Shown: in pieces, positions 1-6,690 of the stretch
How the letters are laid out: every line of letters begins with the position of its first letter
Position numbering within the stretch: the first letter of the stretch is position 1
Assembly (NCBI GenBank): GCA_003242525.1
Contig: QGUU01000095.1
Location: 1-8,016 of the forward strand
Direction of reading: 5' to 3'
Source of the DNA: Pseudomonadota bacterium
GTDB taxonomy: Bacteria > Pseudomonadota > Alphaproteobacteria > Rhizobiales > Rhizobiaceae
Length of the DNA: 8,016 bases
The notes under the pieces: model-generated
Database searches by the model: none
The model's input: the letters and a program-made list of their open reading frames with translations, nothing else
What the model was told of the DNA's origin: nothing
Made by a program: the position numbers and the translations under genes

Positions 1-1215
1 ATGTGCTACCGGACCAACCGTCAACGAGGAGCCGACCGTCTGGCGAGGATTGAGTGAGGCATAAGGATCCTGAAACACCATCTGGATCCGCGGCCTCAGC
101 GGGCGGAATTCGGCCTCGGTCAGCGACAGGATTTCCTTACCTTCAAGCAGGATGCGTCCGCCGTCCGCGTCCGTCAGCTTCATCAACACCCTTCCCATGG
201 AAGATTTACCGGAACCGCTTTCGCCCACCACGCCGAGGGTGCGGCCACGGCGAAGTTCGAAGCTCGCGTCCTGTACGGCAGGAACGACCCGCTTGCTGCC
301 AAAGAGCCCCGAAGTAGCGCGATAGGTCTTGTTCAACCCCTCCACCTTCAGGATGACCGGCGCCTCGACCTCCTGTTGCTCCTGTTGCTGGTCCGCCTCA
401 CGCAGGCGCGGAACCGAGGCGATCAGGCGTTGTGTATAGGGATGTTCCGGGGCGGCCAATACCCTGCTGGCCGGACCCTGTTCCACCAGCTTCCCCTTTT
501 CCATCACGATCACCCGATCGGCGATGTCGGCCACCACGCCGAAGTCATGGGTGATGAACATGACGCTCATGCCCTTGCGCCGCTGGATAGTGCGGATCAG
601 CCCCAGGATCTGCGCCTGGGTCGTCACGTCCAGGGCCGTGGTCGGCTCGTCTGCGATAAGCACATCTGGATCAAGCGCCAGTGCAATGGCGATCATGACC
701 CGCTGCCGCTGACCGCCCGACAGGCGGAACGGGTATTGGTTGAACAGAACCGGGGGGGTCCGGCACACCCATTTCCGCAACCCTTCCCTCCCCCGGGCCA
801 CACGCTTGCGCTTTTCCGTCCCGCCATGGGCAACCAGCCCCTCGTCGACCTGCGACCCTACCGTCATCAGCGGATTGAGCGCCGACAGCGGATCCTGAAA
901 GATCATTGACAACGACCTGCCACGCAAGGCCTGCCGGTCAGCTTCGCGCAACCGCAGCAGATCGCGACCGTCATAAATTATCTGCCCCGCCGTCACCTTC
1001 ATCACTGGCGGCAGCAGCCCCATGACCGCGCTTGCCGTAACCGATTTGCCCGATCCCGATTCGCCGATGATGCAGAGGATCTCGCCACGATTCAGGTCGA
1101 ACGAGATCTGATCGACCGCATCGCGGCGCTCCATCTCAGGCGGTAGACTCACCGTCAGGCCGCGGACGGAAAGCACCGCCTCGGCCTCTGGCATCTGGTG
1201 CGGGGCTACGGTCAT
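1..1215 (-). CDS. Dipeptide-type ABC transporter, fused tandem ATPase (DppD-DppF like), 3' end beyond window
   Basis: This gene encodes the cytoplasmic energising subunit of the importer made with the two permeases upstream. The frame is open from ATG at 1215 to base 1 (405 residues), so the C-terminal part is missing. Nucleotide-binding domain 1 has Walker A GESGSGKS (51-58), Q-loop FQDP (106-109), signature LSGGQ (165-169), Walker B LIADEP (186-191), H-loop H223 and the family's HPYTQRL tail near 258-264. A Gln/Glu-rich linker (275-283) follows. Domain 2 then begins, with Walker A GESGSGKS (331-338) and Q-loop FQDPY (381-385); its signature and Walker B lie off the edge. Fused forms usually run to roughly 540-620 residues. 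The start is 14 bases after the cupin stop with only a weak GAGG-like site; Met8 is an alternative. Residues about 145-155 look out of frame: a one-base shift restores the family-typical EMGVPDPP, implying two compensating indels. Confidence 0.93.
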   Translation of the reverse strand, partial: MTVAPHQMPEAEAVLSVRGLTVSLPPEMERRDAVDQISFDLNRGEILCIIGESGSGKSVTASAVMGLLPPVMKVTAGQIIYDGRDLLRLREADRQALRGRSLSMIFQDPLSALNPLMTVGSQVDEGLVAHGGTEKRKRVARGREGLRKWVCRTPPVLFNQYPFRLSGGQRQRVMIAIALALDPDVLIADEPTTALDVTTQAQILGLIRTIQRRKGMSVMFITHDFGVVADIADRVIVMEKGKLVEQGPASRVLAAPEHPYTQRLIASVPRLREADQQQEQQEVEAPVILKVEGLNKTYRATSGLFGSKRVVPAVQDASFELRRGRTLGVVGESGSGKSSMGRVLMKLTDADGGRILLEGKEILSLTEAEFRPLRPRIQMVFQDPYASLNPRQTVGSSLTVGPVAH

Positions 1216-1229
1216 GGAAAGGCCTCGGA

Positions 1230-1586
1230 TCAGGGCTTCGGAACGACGGTTGCGACTTTGCGGAACGGGGTCAGCACCTCCAGCCAGGGCGCGACGCCCC
1301 TTGGCACTCGCACGATGGAGCCCGGGCCAATCTTCTCGGGTTCTCCATCTCCCAGGCGGCAGATCGCTTCGCCCTGCAATACCACGAACGTCTCCTCAAG
1401 ATCGCGCGGTGGATAAGGATAGACACCCGGTTCGGCGATCCAGACTGCGACCTTGGTGGCGGTTTCCGTCGCACCCTCATCCTCCCAGATCATGCGGCGG
1501 AAGGACTTGCCCTTGCCGCCCTCGGCGTCTGGGCCGGGCATCAGATCGGTATCGGCGGTGACGTGGGTGATGTAGCTCATGGTCAT
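1230..1586 (-). CDS. Small Cupin_3 (DUF861-type) domain protein
   Basis: This is a 118-residue, single-domain cupin with no signal peptide, so probably cytoplasmic. The central segment EETFVVLQGEAICRLGDG (64-81), followed by GPGSIVRVPRGVAPWLEV (87-104) and FRKVATVV (108-115), is the Cupin_3 pattern: a glycine turn after the first strands, PxG, a conserved Trp, then an R-K-V strand. The family includes EutQ-like and ureidoglycine aminohydrolase-like proteins, and such cupins often accompany amine and polyamine catabolic genes. The usual HxH...E and second-motif His metal ligands are not evident; the expected positions carry P/R and P. Metal-dependent catalysis is therefore doubtful, and a binding or accessory role is as likely. 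The start at 1586 is 13 bases after the preceding stop, with AGGTAG as a distant weak ribosome site; ATG at 1580 (Met3) is equally possible. The precise function is unknown. Confidence 0.86.
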   Translation of the reverse strand: MTMSYITHVTADTDLMPGPDAEGGKGKSFRRMIWEDEGATETATKVAVWIAEPGVYPYPPRDLEETFVVLQGEAICRLGDGEPEKIGPGSIVRVPRGVAPWLEVLTPFRKVATVVPKP

Positions 1587-1599
1587 ATCTGTTTTCTAC

Positions 1600-2922
1600 C
1601 TATGCATGAGGAGGAAGTGGCGCGCCCGCGCGCCGGGTTGCGAAGTTGTCGAGAATGCGCATCTGCCGAAGCTTCAGCGCCGGTGCGAAAGCCATCCAGA
1701 GCGGCGCTCGGTGCAGGGGCTCCACACGCAGGTCCAGTTCAGCCTCGGGCACTCCTTTGGCCCAGTCCGACAGGATGCCGCCCAGCATAGTGCCGGTGGG
1801 CACACCTCGCCCGGAAAGGCCGGTCAGGGCCACGACGCCTGGTGCGAGGCCGTATAGTCGCGGCACGGTGCGGTATTGCATGTCGAGTTCGCCGAACCAG
1901 AGATAGTCCCAGCGGATTACTTCCCTGACTTGGGGATTCAGCCAGCGCAGCCGCTCGGTCAGAACATGGCGAGTATACTCCATGTCACGACCGCGCCGGC
2001 CCATCGGAAACATCGACGCCACGATGCGGCCGGCGCCATCCCATTTGTAAACGAAGATGTCGCCGCGCCCATCATAGAGCGTGGTGTTGCGCGGCAGGAC
2101 AGCGGCGCGGGTTTCGTTCGAGAGCGGCTGCGTCGCCGCCACGAACACCCGCTGGATCCGGAAGCTGCGATCGAGCTTCGGCCACCCGCCTACCGTATAG
2201 GCGCCGGTGGCGAAGATCACCTTCTCGGCAAGAACCCTGCCCTCGGGGGCAGAAACCTCCCACTTCCCCGCCCGTGGAGTACAGCCGGTCACGGCCGATC
2301 CCACATGGACGACGCCACCCTCTTGCAGGATAGCGCGGGCCAGTCCGCGCGAATAGGACAGCGGGTGGAGATGCGCGCCCTCCTCATGCAGCCAGCCGGC
2401 ATGGAAGCGGGGGCTGCCGGTAATCGCCTCGGCCTCGTCGCGCTCCACGACCCGCGTGCGGGCGCCAACAGCATTGTAGCTTTGCGCCAGTTCCTCGAGG
2501 CGGCGACGAGCGTCCGCATGCAACGCGCCCTGGAAATAGCCCTGCTGCACCCAGTCGCAGTCGATGCGGTAATCCCTAATATATGCCTGCGCGCGATCAT
2601 TGGCGCGGGTCTGGCGGCGGATCAGCCGTTCGGCCCATGGCTCGCCCAGCATGCGGCGCAATTGAGCCAGGCTGTAATGGGTGAAAGTCGGCGTGCAATG
2701 TCCAGCGTTGCGGCCGGATCCGCCGAAGCCTATCTCCTCGCGCTCGAGCAACACCACGTGGACACCGGCACGGGCAAGTTCGAGGGCGGTGGTCAGGCCG
2801 GTCAGTCCACCGCCCACCACGCAGACATCCGCTCTCGTCTCACCCCGGAGTGGCGACAGCTCCGGTGCGGGCTGCGCGGTAGCATACCATAGCGAAGTCT
2901 CGAAGGGGGAAAACCGTGCCAT
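1600..2922 (-). CDS. FAD-dependent oxidoreductase, DAO family, PuuB/OrdL-like
   Basis: This 440-residue flavoprotein probably oxidises a C-N bond of an amine or N-substituted amino acid, giving an imine/aldehyde or keto product plus reduced flavin. The N-terminus has the layout of gamma-glutamylputrescine oxidase-like proteins: an SLWYATA lead (10-16), then the Rossmann strand ADVCVVGGGLTGL (31-43) with the GxGxxG-type dinucleotide motif, acidic E60 at the end of strand two for the ribose, and GGSGRNAGH (67-75) over the flavin. A second FAD-contact segment, ALTGLSGRGVPTGTMLGG, lies in the C-terminal third. The length is typical of the family, and there is no signal peptide or membrane segment. 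It begins 7 bases after the permease stop; AGGTAGGTGA, overlapping that stop, serves as ribosome site, which suggests translational coupling. Its position between transporter genes implies it acts on the imported solute. The substrate is not determined; PuuB itself is only the nearest recognised relative. Confidence 0.92.
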   Translation of the reverse strand: MARFSPFETSLWYATAQPAPELSPLRGETRADVCVVGGGLTGLTTALELARAGVHVVLLEREEIGFGGSGRNAGHCTPTFTHYSLAQLRRMLGEPWAERLIRRQTRANDRAQAYIRDYRIDCDWVQQGYFQGALHADARRRLEELAQSYNAVGARTRVVERDEAEAITGSPRFHAGWLHEEGAHLHPLSYSRGLARAILQEGGVVHVGSAVTGCTPRAGKWEVSAPEGRVLAEKVIFATGAYTVGGWPKLDRSFRIQRVFVAATQPLSNETRAAVLPRNTTLYDGRGDIFVYKWDGAGRIVASMFPMGRRGRDMEYTRHVLTERLRWLNPQVREVIRWDYLWFGELDMQYRTVPRLYGLAPGVVALTGLSGRGVPTGTMLGGILSDWAKGVPEAELDLRVEPLHRAPLWMAFAPALKLRQMRILDNFATRRAGAPLPPHA

Positions 2923-2929
2923 CCGTCAC

Positions 2930-3817
2930 CTACCTTAGATCGGAACGCGCATCGAATGCGTCGCGCAGCCCATCGCCGATGAAGTTGAACCCGGCAACGG
3001 CCAGCGTGATCGCCACGCCCGGCACGATGGCCAACCACGGTGCCTTGTCGAGATATTGTTGCGCGCCATTGAGCATGTTGCCCCAGCTCGGCAAAGGCGG
3101 CTGGATGCCGTAGCCGAGGAAGGAGATGTAGGCCTCCAGGAGGATCGCCCTCGCCACCGTGAGCGTCGCGGCAACAATGATGACGCCTATGACGTTCGGC
3201 AACAGTTCGCGATACATGATCCGCGCGCTGGACAAACCGAGCATCCGCGCCGCCATCACGAAATCACGGTCGCGTAGCGAACGTACTTCGGCCTCGACAA
3301 TGCGGGCGACCTCCATCCAGCTCGTTACCGCTATGATGACGGTGATCATCAACGGACTGGGGCTGACGAAGGCCGCCAATGCCAACAGCAGGAAGATCGA
3401 CGGGTAGGACAGGAAGGCATCCACCACCCGCATCAGCGCAGCGCCGATCCGCCCGCCGACATAACCGGCCACTACGCCGATCATCGTGCCAAGGACGGTC
3501 GACATAAGCATGGCCGAGAAGCCCACCAGAAGCGAGATCTGGCCAGCCTGGAACAGACGCGCGGCAATGTCCCGGCCCAGCGGATCGGTGCCGAAGATAT
3601 GGGCGCCGGTACCTGGCGGCGCAAAGCGGGCACGAAGGTCGATATAGAACTCGTCGAAGGGCAACAGGTACGGCCCGATAAAGCAGGCCAGTGTCAGCCC
3701 TACGATCAATGCAACTCCCAGCACGGCGAGACGGTTGCGCATGAACCTGCGTGCCGTGCGTGAACGCCACCAGCGAGGCGGCGGCTGGAGCTGTGCGGTT
3801 GCGGCGGAAGCGCCCAT
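2930..3817 (-). CDS. ABC transporter permease, DppC/OppC type
   Basis: This is one of the two inner-membrane channel subunits of the family 5 importer, 295 residues, a normal length. A basic cytoplasmic N-terminus (RTARRFMRNRLAVLG, 20-34) precedes TM1 (about 30-50). The periplasmic motif FGTDPLGRD (75-83), a hallmark of DppC/OppC, follows. Further membrane segments are near 94-118, 134-150, 153-172, 209-229 and 262-282. The EAA loop that contacts the ATPase is at about 177-208 (EVRSLRDRDFVMAARMLGLS, then RIMYRELLPN), and the C-terminus has the typical GDGLRDAFDAR (281-291). The start at 3817 is set by a strong AGGAGG site 5 bases upstream, placed directly after the permease B stop 12 bases away, so the two permeases are translationally coupled. 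The partner is the DppB-type permease; substrate specificity comes from the binding protein. No defects seen. Confidence 0.96.
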   Translation of the reverse strand: MGASAATAQLQPPPRWWRSRTARRFMRNRLAVLGVALIVGLTLACFIGPYLLPFDEFYIDLRARFAPPGTGAHIFGTDPLGRDIAARLFQAGQISLLVGFSAMLMSTVLGTMIGVVAGYVGGRIGAALMRVVDAFLSYPSIFLLLALAAFVSPSPLMITVIIAVTSWMEVARIVEAEVRSLRDRDFVMAARMLGLSSARIMYRELLPNVIGVIIVAATLTVARAILLEAYISFLGYGIQPPLPSWGNMLNGAQQYLDKAPWLAIVPGVAITLAVAGFNFIGDGLRDAFDARSDLR

Positions 3818-3829
3818 CTGTGCCTCCTC
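3818..3829 (-). promoter_or_regulatory. Strong ribosome binding site for permease C
   Basis: In the 12-base gap between the permease B stop and the permease C start, the minus strand reads GAGGAGGCACAG and then ATG. The AGGAGG core is a near-perfect Shine-Dalgarno with 5-base spacing. It fixes the start at 3817 and indicates that ribosomes finishing permease B can reload at once, helping equal production of the two channel subunits. It is the strongest such site in the window. Confidence 0.85.
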
Positions 3830-4780
3830 TCAATCCAGACGGATGCGGGGGTCGACGACGGCCACCAGGAGATCGGCCATCAGGTTTCCGATCAGCACGA
3901 GGATCGCCGAGAACATCAGAAGTCCCATCACGACCGGATAATCGTTGTAGCCGAGGCTATCGAGAAACAGCCGCCCCATGCCCGGCCAAGTGAACACCGT
4001 CTCCGTCACCAACGCGCCACCAAGCAGGGTCGGTAGCTGCATTCCGGCGAGGGTGATCATCGGCACCATGGCGTTGCCGACGATGTGCTTCATCAGCACC
4101 CTGCGCGGCGAAAGTCCCTTGGCCCTGGCGGTACGAACGAAATCCTGGCTGATCACATCCAGCGTTGCCGAGCGCATATAGCGGCTCCAGATAGCGACAT
4201 TGACGAGTGCGAGCACGCAACTGGGCAGGATGAGATGGACAAGGATATCGGAAAGCGATCCGTCTCCGACAGTGTACATGTTGCCCGCCGGCAACCAGCC
4301 GAGCCAGACCGAGAAGACAAAAATCGTCACGAGACCGAACCAGAAGGTCGGGATAGACAGAGCGATCATCGCCGCCACCGTAGCGGCATAATCGAACGCA
4401 GAGCCCTGCCTCACCGCGCTGTGGATGCCGATCCATGTGCCAATCAGCACCGACAGCAAGGTGGAACTGCCCATCAGGAGAAGCGTTGCAAACAGGTGCC
4501 CGCCGATGATCTCCAGAACCGGGCGGCCGTCGCGATAGCTTTTTCCCCAATCCCCCTGGATGAGGTTCCAAAGCCAGTCGGCATATTGCACGGGCAGCGG
4601 CCGATTCAGACCCATCTGCTCGGCGATACGGTCCAGCGCCTCTTTCGTCATGCCGGGCGTGAGCGTGTATTGCGAAAGCGGCCCGCCCGGAGCCAGGTTC
4701 AGCACCATGAACCCGATGAGAGAAACCAGGAACAGAAGGACGAGGCTTTGGCCGAAGCGCGACAGGAGATAGCGGATCAT
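3830..4780 (-). CDS. ABC transporter permease, DppB/OppB type
   Basis: This is the second channel subunit, 316 residues, with six predicted membrane segments at about 9-29, 97-119, 131-160, 180-198, 236-258 and 283-307. The long periplasmic loop after TM1 is typical of DppB/OppB: it carries LAPGGP (29-34), the LDRIAEQMGLNRPLPVQYADW stretch (49-69) and GDWGKSY (76-82). The EAA loop lies at about 210-240 (ISQDFVRTARAKGLSPRRVL, then KHIVGNAMVP). The downstream TVFTWPGMGRLF (261-272), DYP (280-282) and C-terminal DPRIRLD (310-316) are family landmarks. The start at 4780 has AGAAGGAAA about 6-9 bases upstream. It follows the binding-protein gene after 127 bases containing a hairpin, so its expression may be lower than that of the binding protein. 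The gene is intact. Confidence 0.96.
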   Translation of the reverse strand: MIRYLLSRFGQSLVLLFLVSLIGFMVLNLAPGGPLSQYTLTPGMTKEALDRIAEQMGLNRPLPVQYADWLWNLIQGDWGKSYRDGRPVLEIIGGHLFATLLLMGSSTLLSVLIGTWIGIHSAVRQGSAFDYAATVAAMIALSIPTFWFGLVTIFVFSVWLGWLPAGNMYTVGDGSLSDILVHLILPSCVLALVNVAIWSRYMRSATLDVISQDFVRTARAKGLSPRRVLMKHIVGNAMVPMITLAGMQLPTLLGGALVTETVFTWPGMGRLFLDSLGYNDYPVVMGLLMFSAILVLIGNLMADLLVAVVDPRIRLD

Positions 4781-4841
4781 GCGGCGTTTCCTTCTATGGA
4801 TCCCCTCACGTCCGGTACTGGCGGAAAACGTTCGGGGGATA

Positions 4842-4867
4842 CGCGCCGGCAGAGCACCGCCGGCGCG
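4842..4867 (-). repeat. Perfect 9-bp GC hairpin between binding-protein and permease genes
   Basis: CGCGCCGGC (4842-4850) and GCCGGCGCG (4859-4867) are exact inverted repeats with an 8-base loop. The hairpin starts 40 bases after the binding-protein stop in the transcribed direction. No U-rich tract follows it (the transcript continues UAUCCCCCGA), so it does not look like a simple intrinsic terminator. In binding-protein transporter operons, hairpins at this place commonly protect the upstream mRNA from 3' exonucleases and keep the binding protein in excess over the membrane subunits (the malE-malF case is the known example). That role here is inferred. Confidence 0.7.
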
Positions 4868-4907
4868 GCGGGTCAGGCAGCGGCGTCCGCTACCTGATCG
4901 CGCAGCA

Positions 4908-6560
4908 TCAGGCCCAGCGCCAGGACCGGATGTTCCAGGTGTCGATGCGGTTGTTGATGTTGGAGGCGAAGCCCTCGAGACCGTTCTTGTAGCCGGGGAT
5001 CACCGCATACTGGAAGATCGGCAGGAAAGGCAGATCCGCACGCATGATCTCCTGGATCCTGTGGTATACGGCCTTGCGCTCCTCCGGGTTCACCAGTTCG
5101 GCGCCCTTTTTGAGCAGTTCGTCGACCTCGGGGTTGTTGTAGACCCAGGTGTTCTGGCCCGCGCCACCCTTCGCCGCGGCCGAGGTGGACATGAAGTAGT
5201 CTGAGGTATCCGGATCCGGTCCGGTCAGGCAGTTCAGGCCCACGATGACCGAGTCGAACTGCGACAGCATCCAGTAGTCGCCCCACATCACCGCTGGCGG
5301 CAGGTTGGAGATGGTCATCTCGACACCGATCTCCTTGAAGGACTGCTGGAGAAACTGCTGGACCTGTTCACGCAGGTGGTTACCGGCTGTGGTGGAGTTG
5401 GTGAAGGACAGCCTCACCCCGTTCTTCTCGCGGATGCCGTCGGCGCCCCGAACCCAGCCCGCTTCATCCAGCAGCGCGTTCGCCTTCTCGATGCTGAATT
5501 CGTGTTTGGGCAGGTTCGGGTTGTAGTAGAAGGATTCGCGCGGCATGTACGTCTCGGTCGGAGACGGCACGCCATAGTAGAGCGCATCGATGATCGCCTG
5601 CTTGTCAAGCGCGTAATAGAGCGCCTGTCGCACCGCCAATTCTTTGAACTGCGGCCTCTCGTTGTTGAGCGTGAGCGATTCGAAGAAGGCGTTGCCGACG
5701 ATCTGAACCGTCTTGCCCTCCAGTTGCTTCGCCTCCTCGTAGTGATCCGGGGTGATCCATTGCAGGCCGGCAACGTCGATGTCGCCAGTCTTGAACTGGG
5801 TATAAAGCACCGTCATGTCGGGGATGTATTTCACCACCACCCGCTCCAGGTAGGGCCCATCGCCGAAATAGTCCGGGTTCGCCACGAGCTCGATATGGTC
5901 GCCTGCTACTCTCCTCGCCCATTTGAAGGCGCCGGTGCCAATCGGGGCGTTGTTGAACGGCGCCTCGTTCGGATCGACCCCTTCAAAAGCGTGTTTCGGC
6001 ACGATGAAGGTGGAGGCGAGGATGGCTGTGTAAGGCGCAAACGGCTTGTCCATCGTCCATGTGATCTCGGTCGGCGAAACCACCGTAAGATTGCGGACAT
6101 GTTCGTGCCCGGTCCGGCGCCAGCTGCGGAAGTCCGGGTTCATCAGAAGTTCGATGGTGAACTTCACGTCCTCGGCCGTGAAGGGGGTGCCGTCATGCCA
6201 CTTGACGTCGTCGCGCAGCGTGACCTTCCAGTTCAGGCCGTCGGGTGAGATTCCGCCGTTCTCGACGGTCGGAACTTCCTTGGCTAGCAGCGGATAGAAT
6301 TTGCCTTGCGGGTCCACGTCAAAGAGCGGATCAAAAATGGCGTAATGTATCCCCTCGTCCACCTCGATGTGCGGCAGATGCGGATTGAACACTGTGGGCT
6401 CTTGCGAGAAGCCGACGACGACCTGGCCCTTCGGCGCTTCCTGCGCCTCGGCGAACCCGAGGCCGGCAAGGCCCGGAGCGAAAGTTGTCATGCCCGCCGC
6501 ACCCATCAGCATCAGGGTACGTCGGCGGTTTATCGAGAAGCTGATCTTTTCTTTGGTCAT
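4908..6560 (-). CDS. ABC transporter family 5 extracytoplasmic substrate-binding protein
   Basis: This 550-residue protein captures the solute outside the inner membrane and delivers it to the two permeases. The start is taken at ATG 6560, not the earlier in-frame ATG at 6614, because GGGAGAGAG lies just upstream and a signal peptide then begins properly. The leader carries NRRRTLML (11-18), close to a Tat twin-arginine motif, a hydrophobic stretch to about 36, and an AEA (37-39) cleavage site before QEA. There is no lipobox Cys, so it is probably soluble periplasmic. The SBP_bac_5 signature spans SPDGLNWKVTLRDDVKWHDG (105-124) and TPFTAEDVKF (125-134). Later family features include APIGTGAFKW, ALYYALDKQAI and the GPDPDTSDYF stretch. 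The family binds peptides, opines, nickel, haem and other solutes. The particular ligand cannot be read from sequence, but the oxidases alongside favour an amine or modified amino acid. Confidence 0.95.
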   Translation of the reverse strand: MTKEKISFSINRRRTLMLMGAAGMTTFAPGLAGLGFAEAQEAPKGQVVVGFSQEPTVFNPHLPHIEVDEGIHYAIFDPLFDVDPQGKFYPLLAKEVPTVENGGISPDGLNWKVTLRDDVKWHDGTPFTAEDVKFTIELLMNPDFRSWRRTGHEHVRNLTVVSPTEITWTMDKPFAPYTAILASTFIVPKHAFEGVDPNEAPFNNAPIGTGAFKWARRVAGDHIELVANPDYFGDGPYLERVVVKYIPDMTVLYTQFKTGDIDVAGLQWITPDHYEEAKQLEGKTVQIVGNAFFESLTLNNERPQFKELAVRQALYYALDKQAIIDALYYGVPSPTETYMPRESFYYNPNLPKHEFSIEKANALLDEAGWVRGADGIREKNGVRLSFTNSTTAGNHLREQVQQFLQQSFKEIGVEMTISNLPPAVMWGDYWMLSQFDSVIVGLNCLTGPDPDTSDYFMSTSAAAKGGAGQNTWVYNNPEVDELLKKGAELVNPEERKAVYHRIQEIMRADLPFLPIFQYAVIPGYKNGLEGFASNINNRIDTWNIRSWRWA

Positions 6561-6630
6561 GGTCTCTCTCCCATTTTCGACCTGGAGGTGGTGTTGCGGA
6601 TCTTGAGGTTCCATTCGGTCCAGGCAGTTC

Positions 6631-6690
6631 CCGTGACGGCCAGGCTCCCGCTAGAATCCGCTGATCAATTCAATCTTTGAGCCGTCACGG
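6631..6690. repeat. 10-bp inverted repeat flanking the dadA-like stop codon
   Basis: CCGTGACGGC (6631-6640) is the exact reverse complement of GCCGTCACGG (6681-6690). The arms are separated by 40 bases that contain the oxidoreductase stop codon at 6653-6651. Pairing could extend by three more bases past a one-base bulge (TTC against GAA). It might fold at the mRNA 3' end of the first gene or be a binding site for a regulator. The right arm lies inside coding sequence, so chance or codon constraint cannot be excluded. Confidence 0.4.

Noticed and set aside
376..909. 177-codon plus-strand open frame opposite the ATPase
   Set aside because: The minus frame across the same bases contains Walker A, signature, Walker B and H-loop motifs; the plus product has none and is a shadow.
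1876..2892. 338-codon plus-strand open frame opposite the PuuB-like oxidoreductase
   Set aside because: Its product has no recognisable domain and is rich in His, Arg and Ala as expected of an antisense shadow in GC-rich DNA, while the minus strand holds a clear flavoprotein.
4842..4867. Rho-independent terminator after the binding-protein gene
   Set aside because: The stem is strong, but no run of U follows in the transcribed direction, and the downstream permease genes belong to the same system.
4085..4897. 270-codon plus-strand open frame over permease B and the hairpin gap
   Set aside because: The translation is low-complexity charged sequence without family features; the minus-strand permease is intact and explains the region.
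5376..6248. 290-codon plus-strand open frame opposite the binding protein
   Set aside because: Antisense shadow; the minus strand carries the full family 5 signature in one continuous frame.
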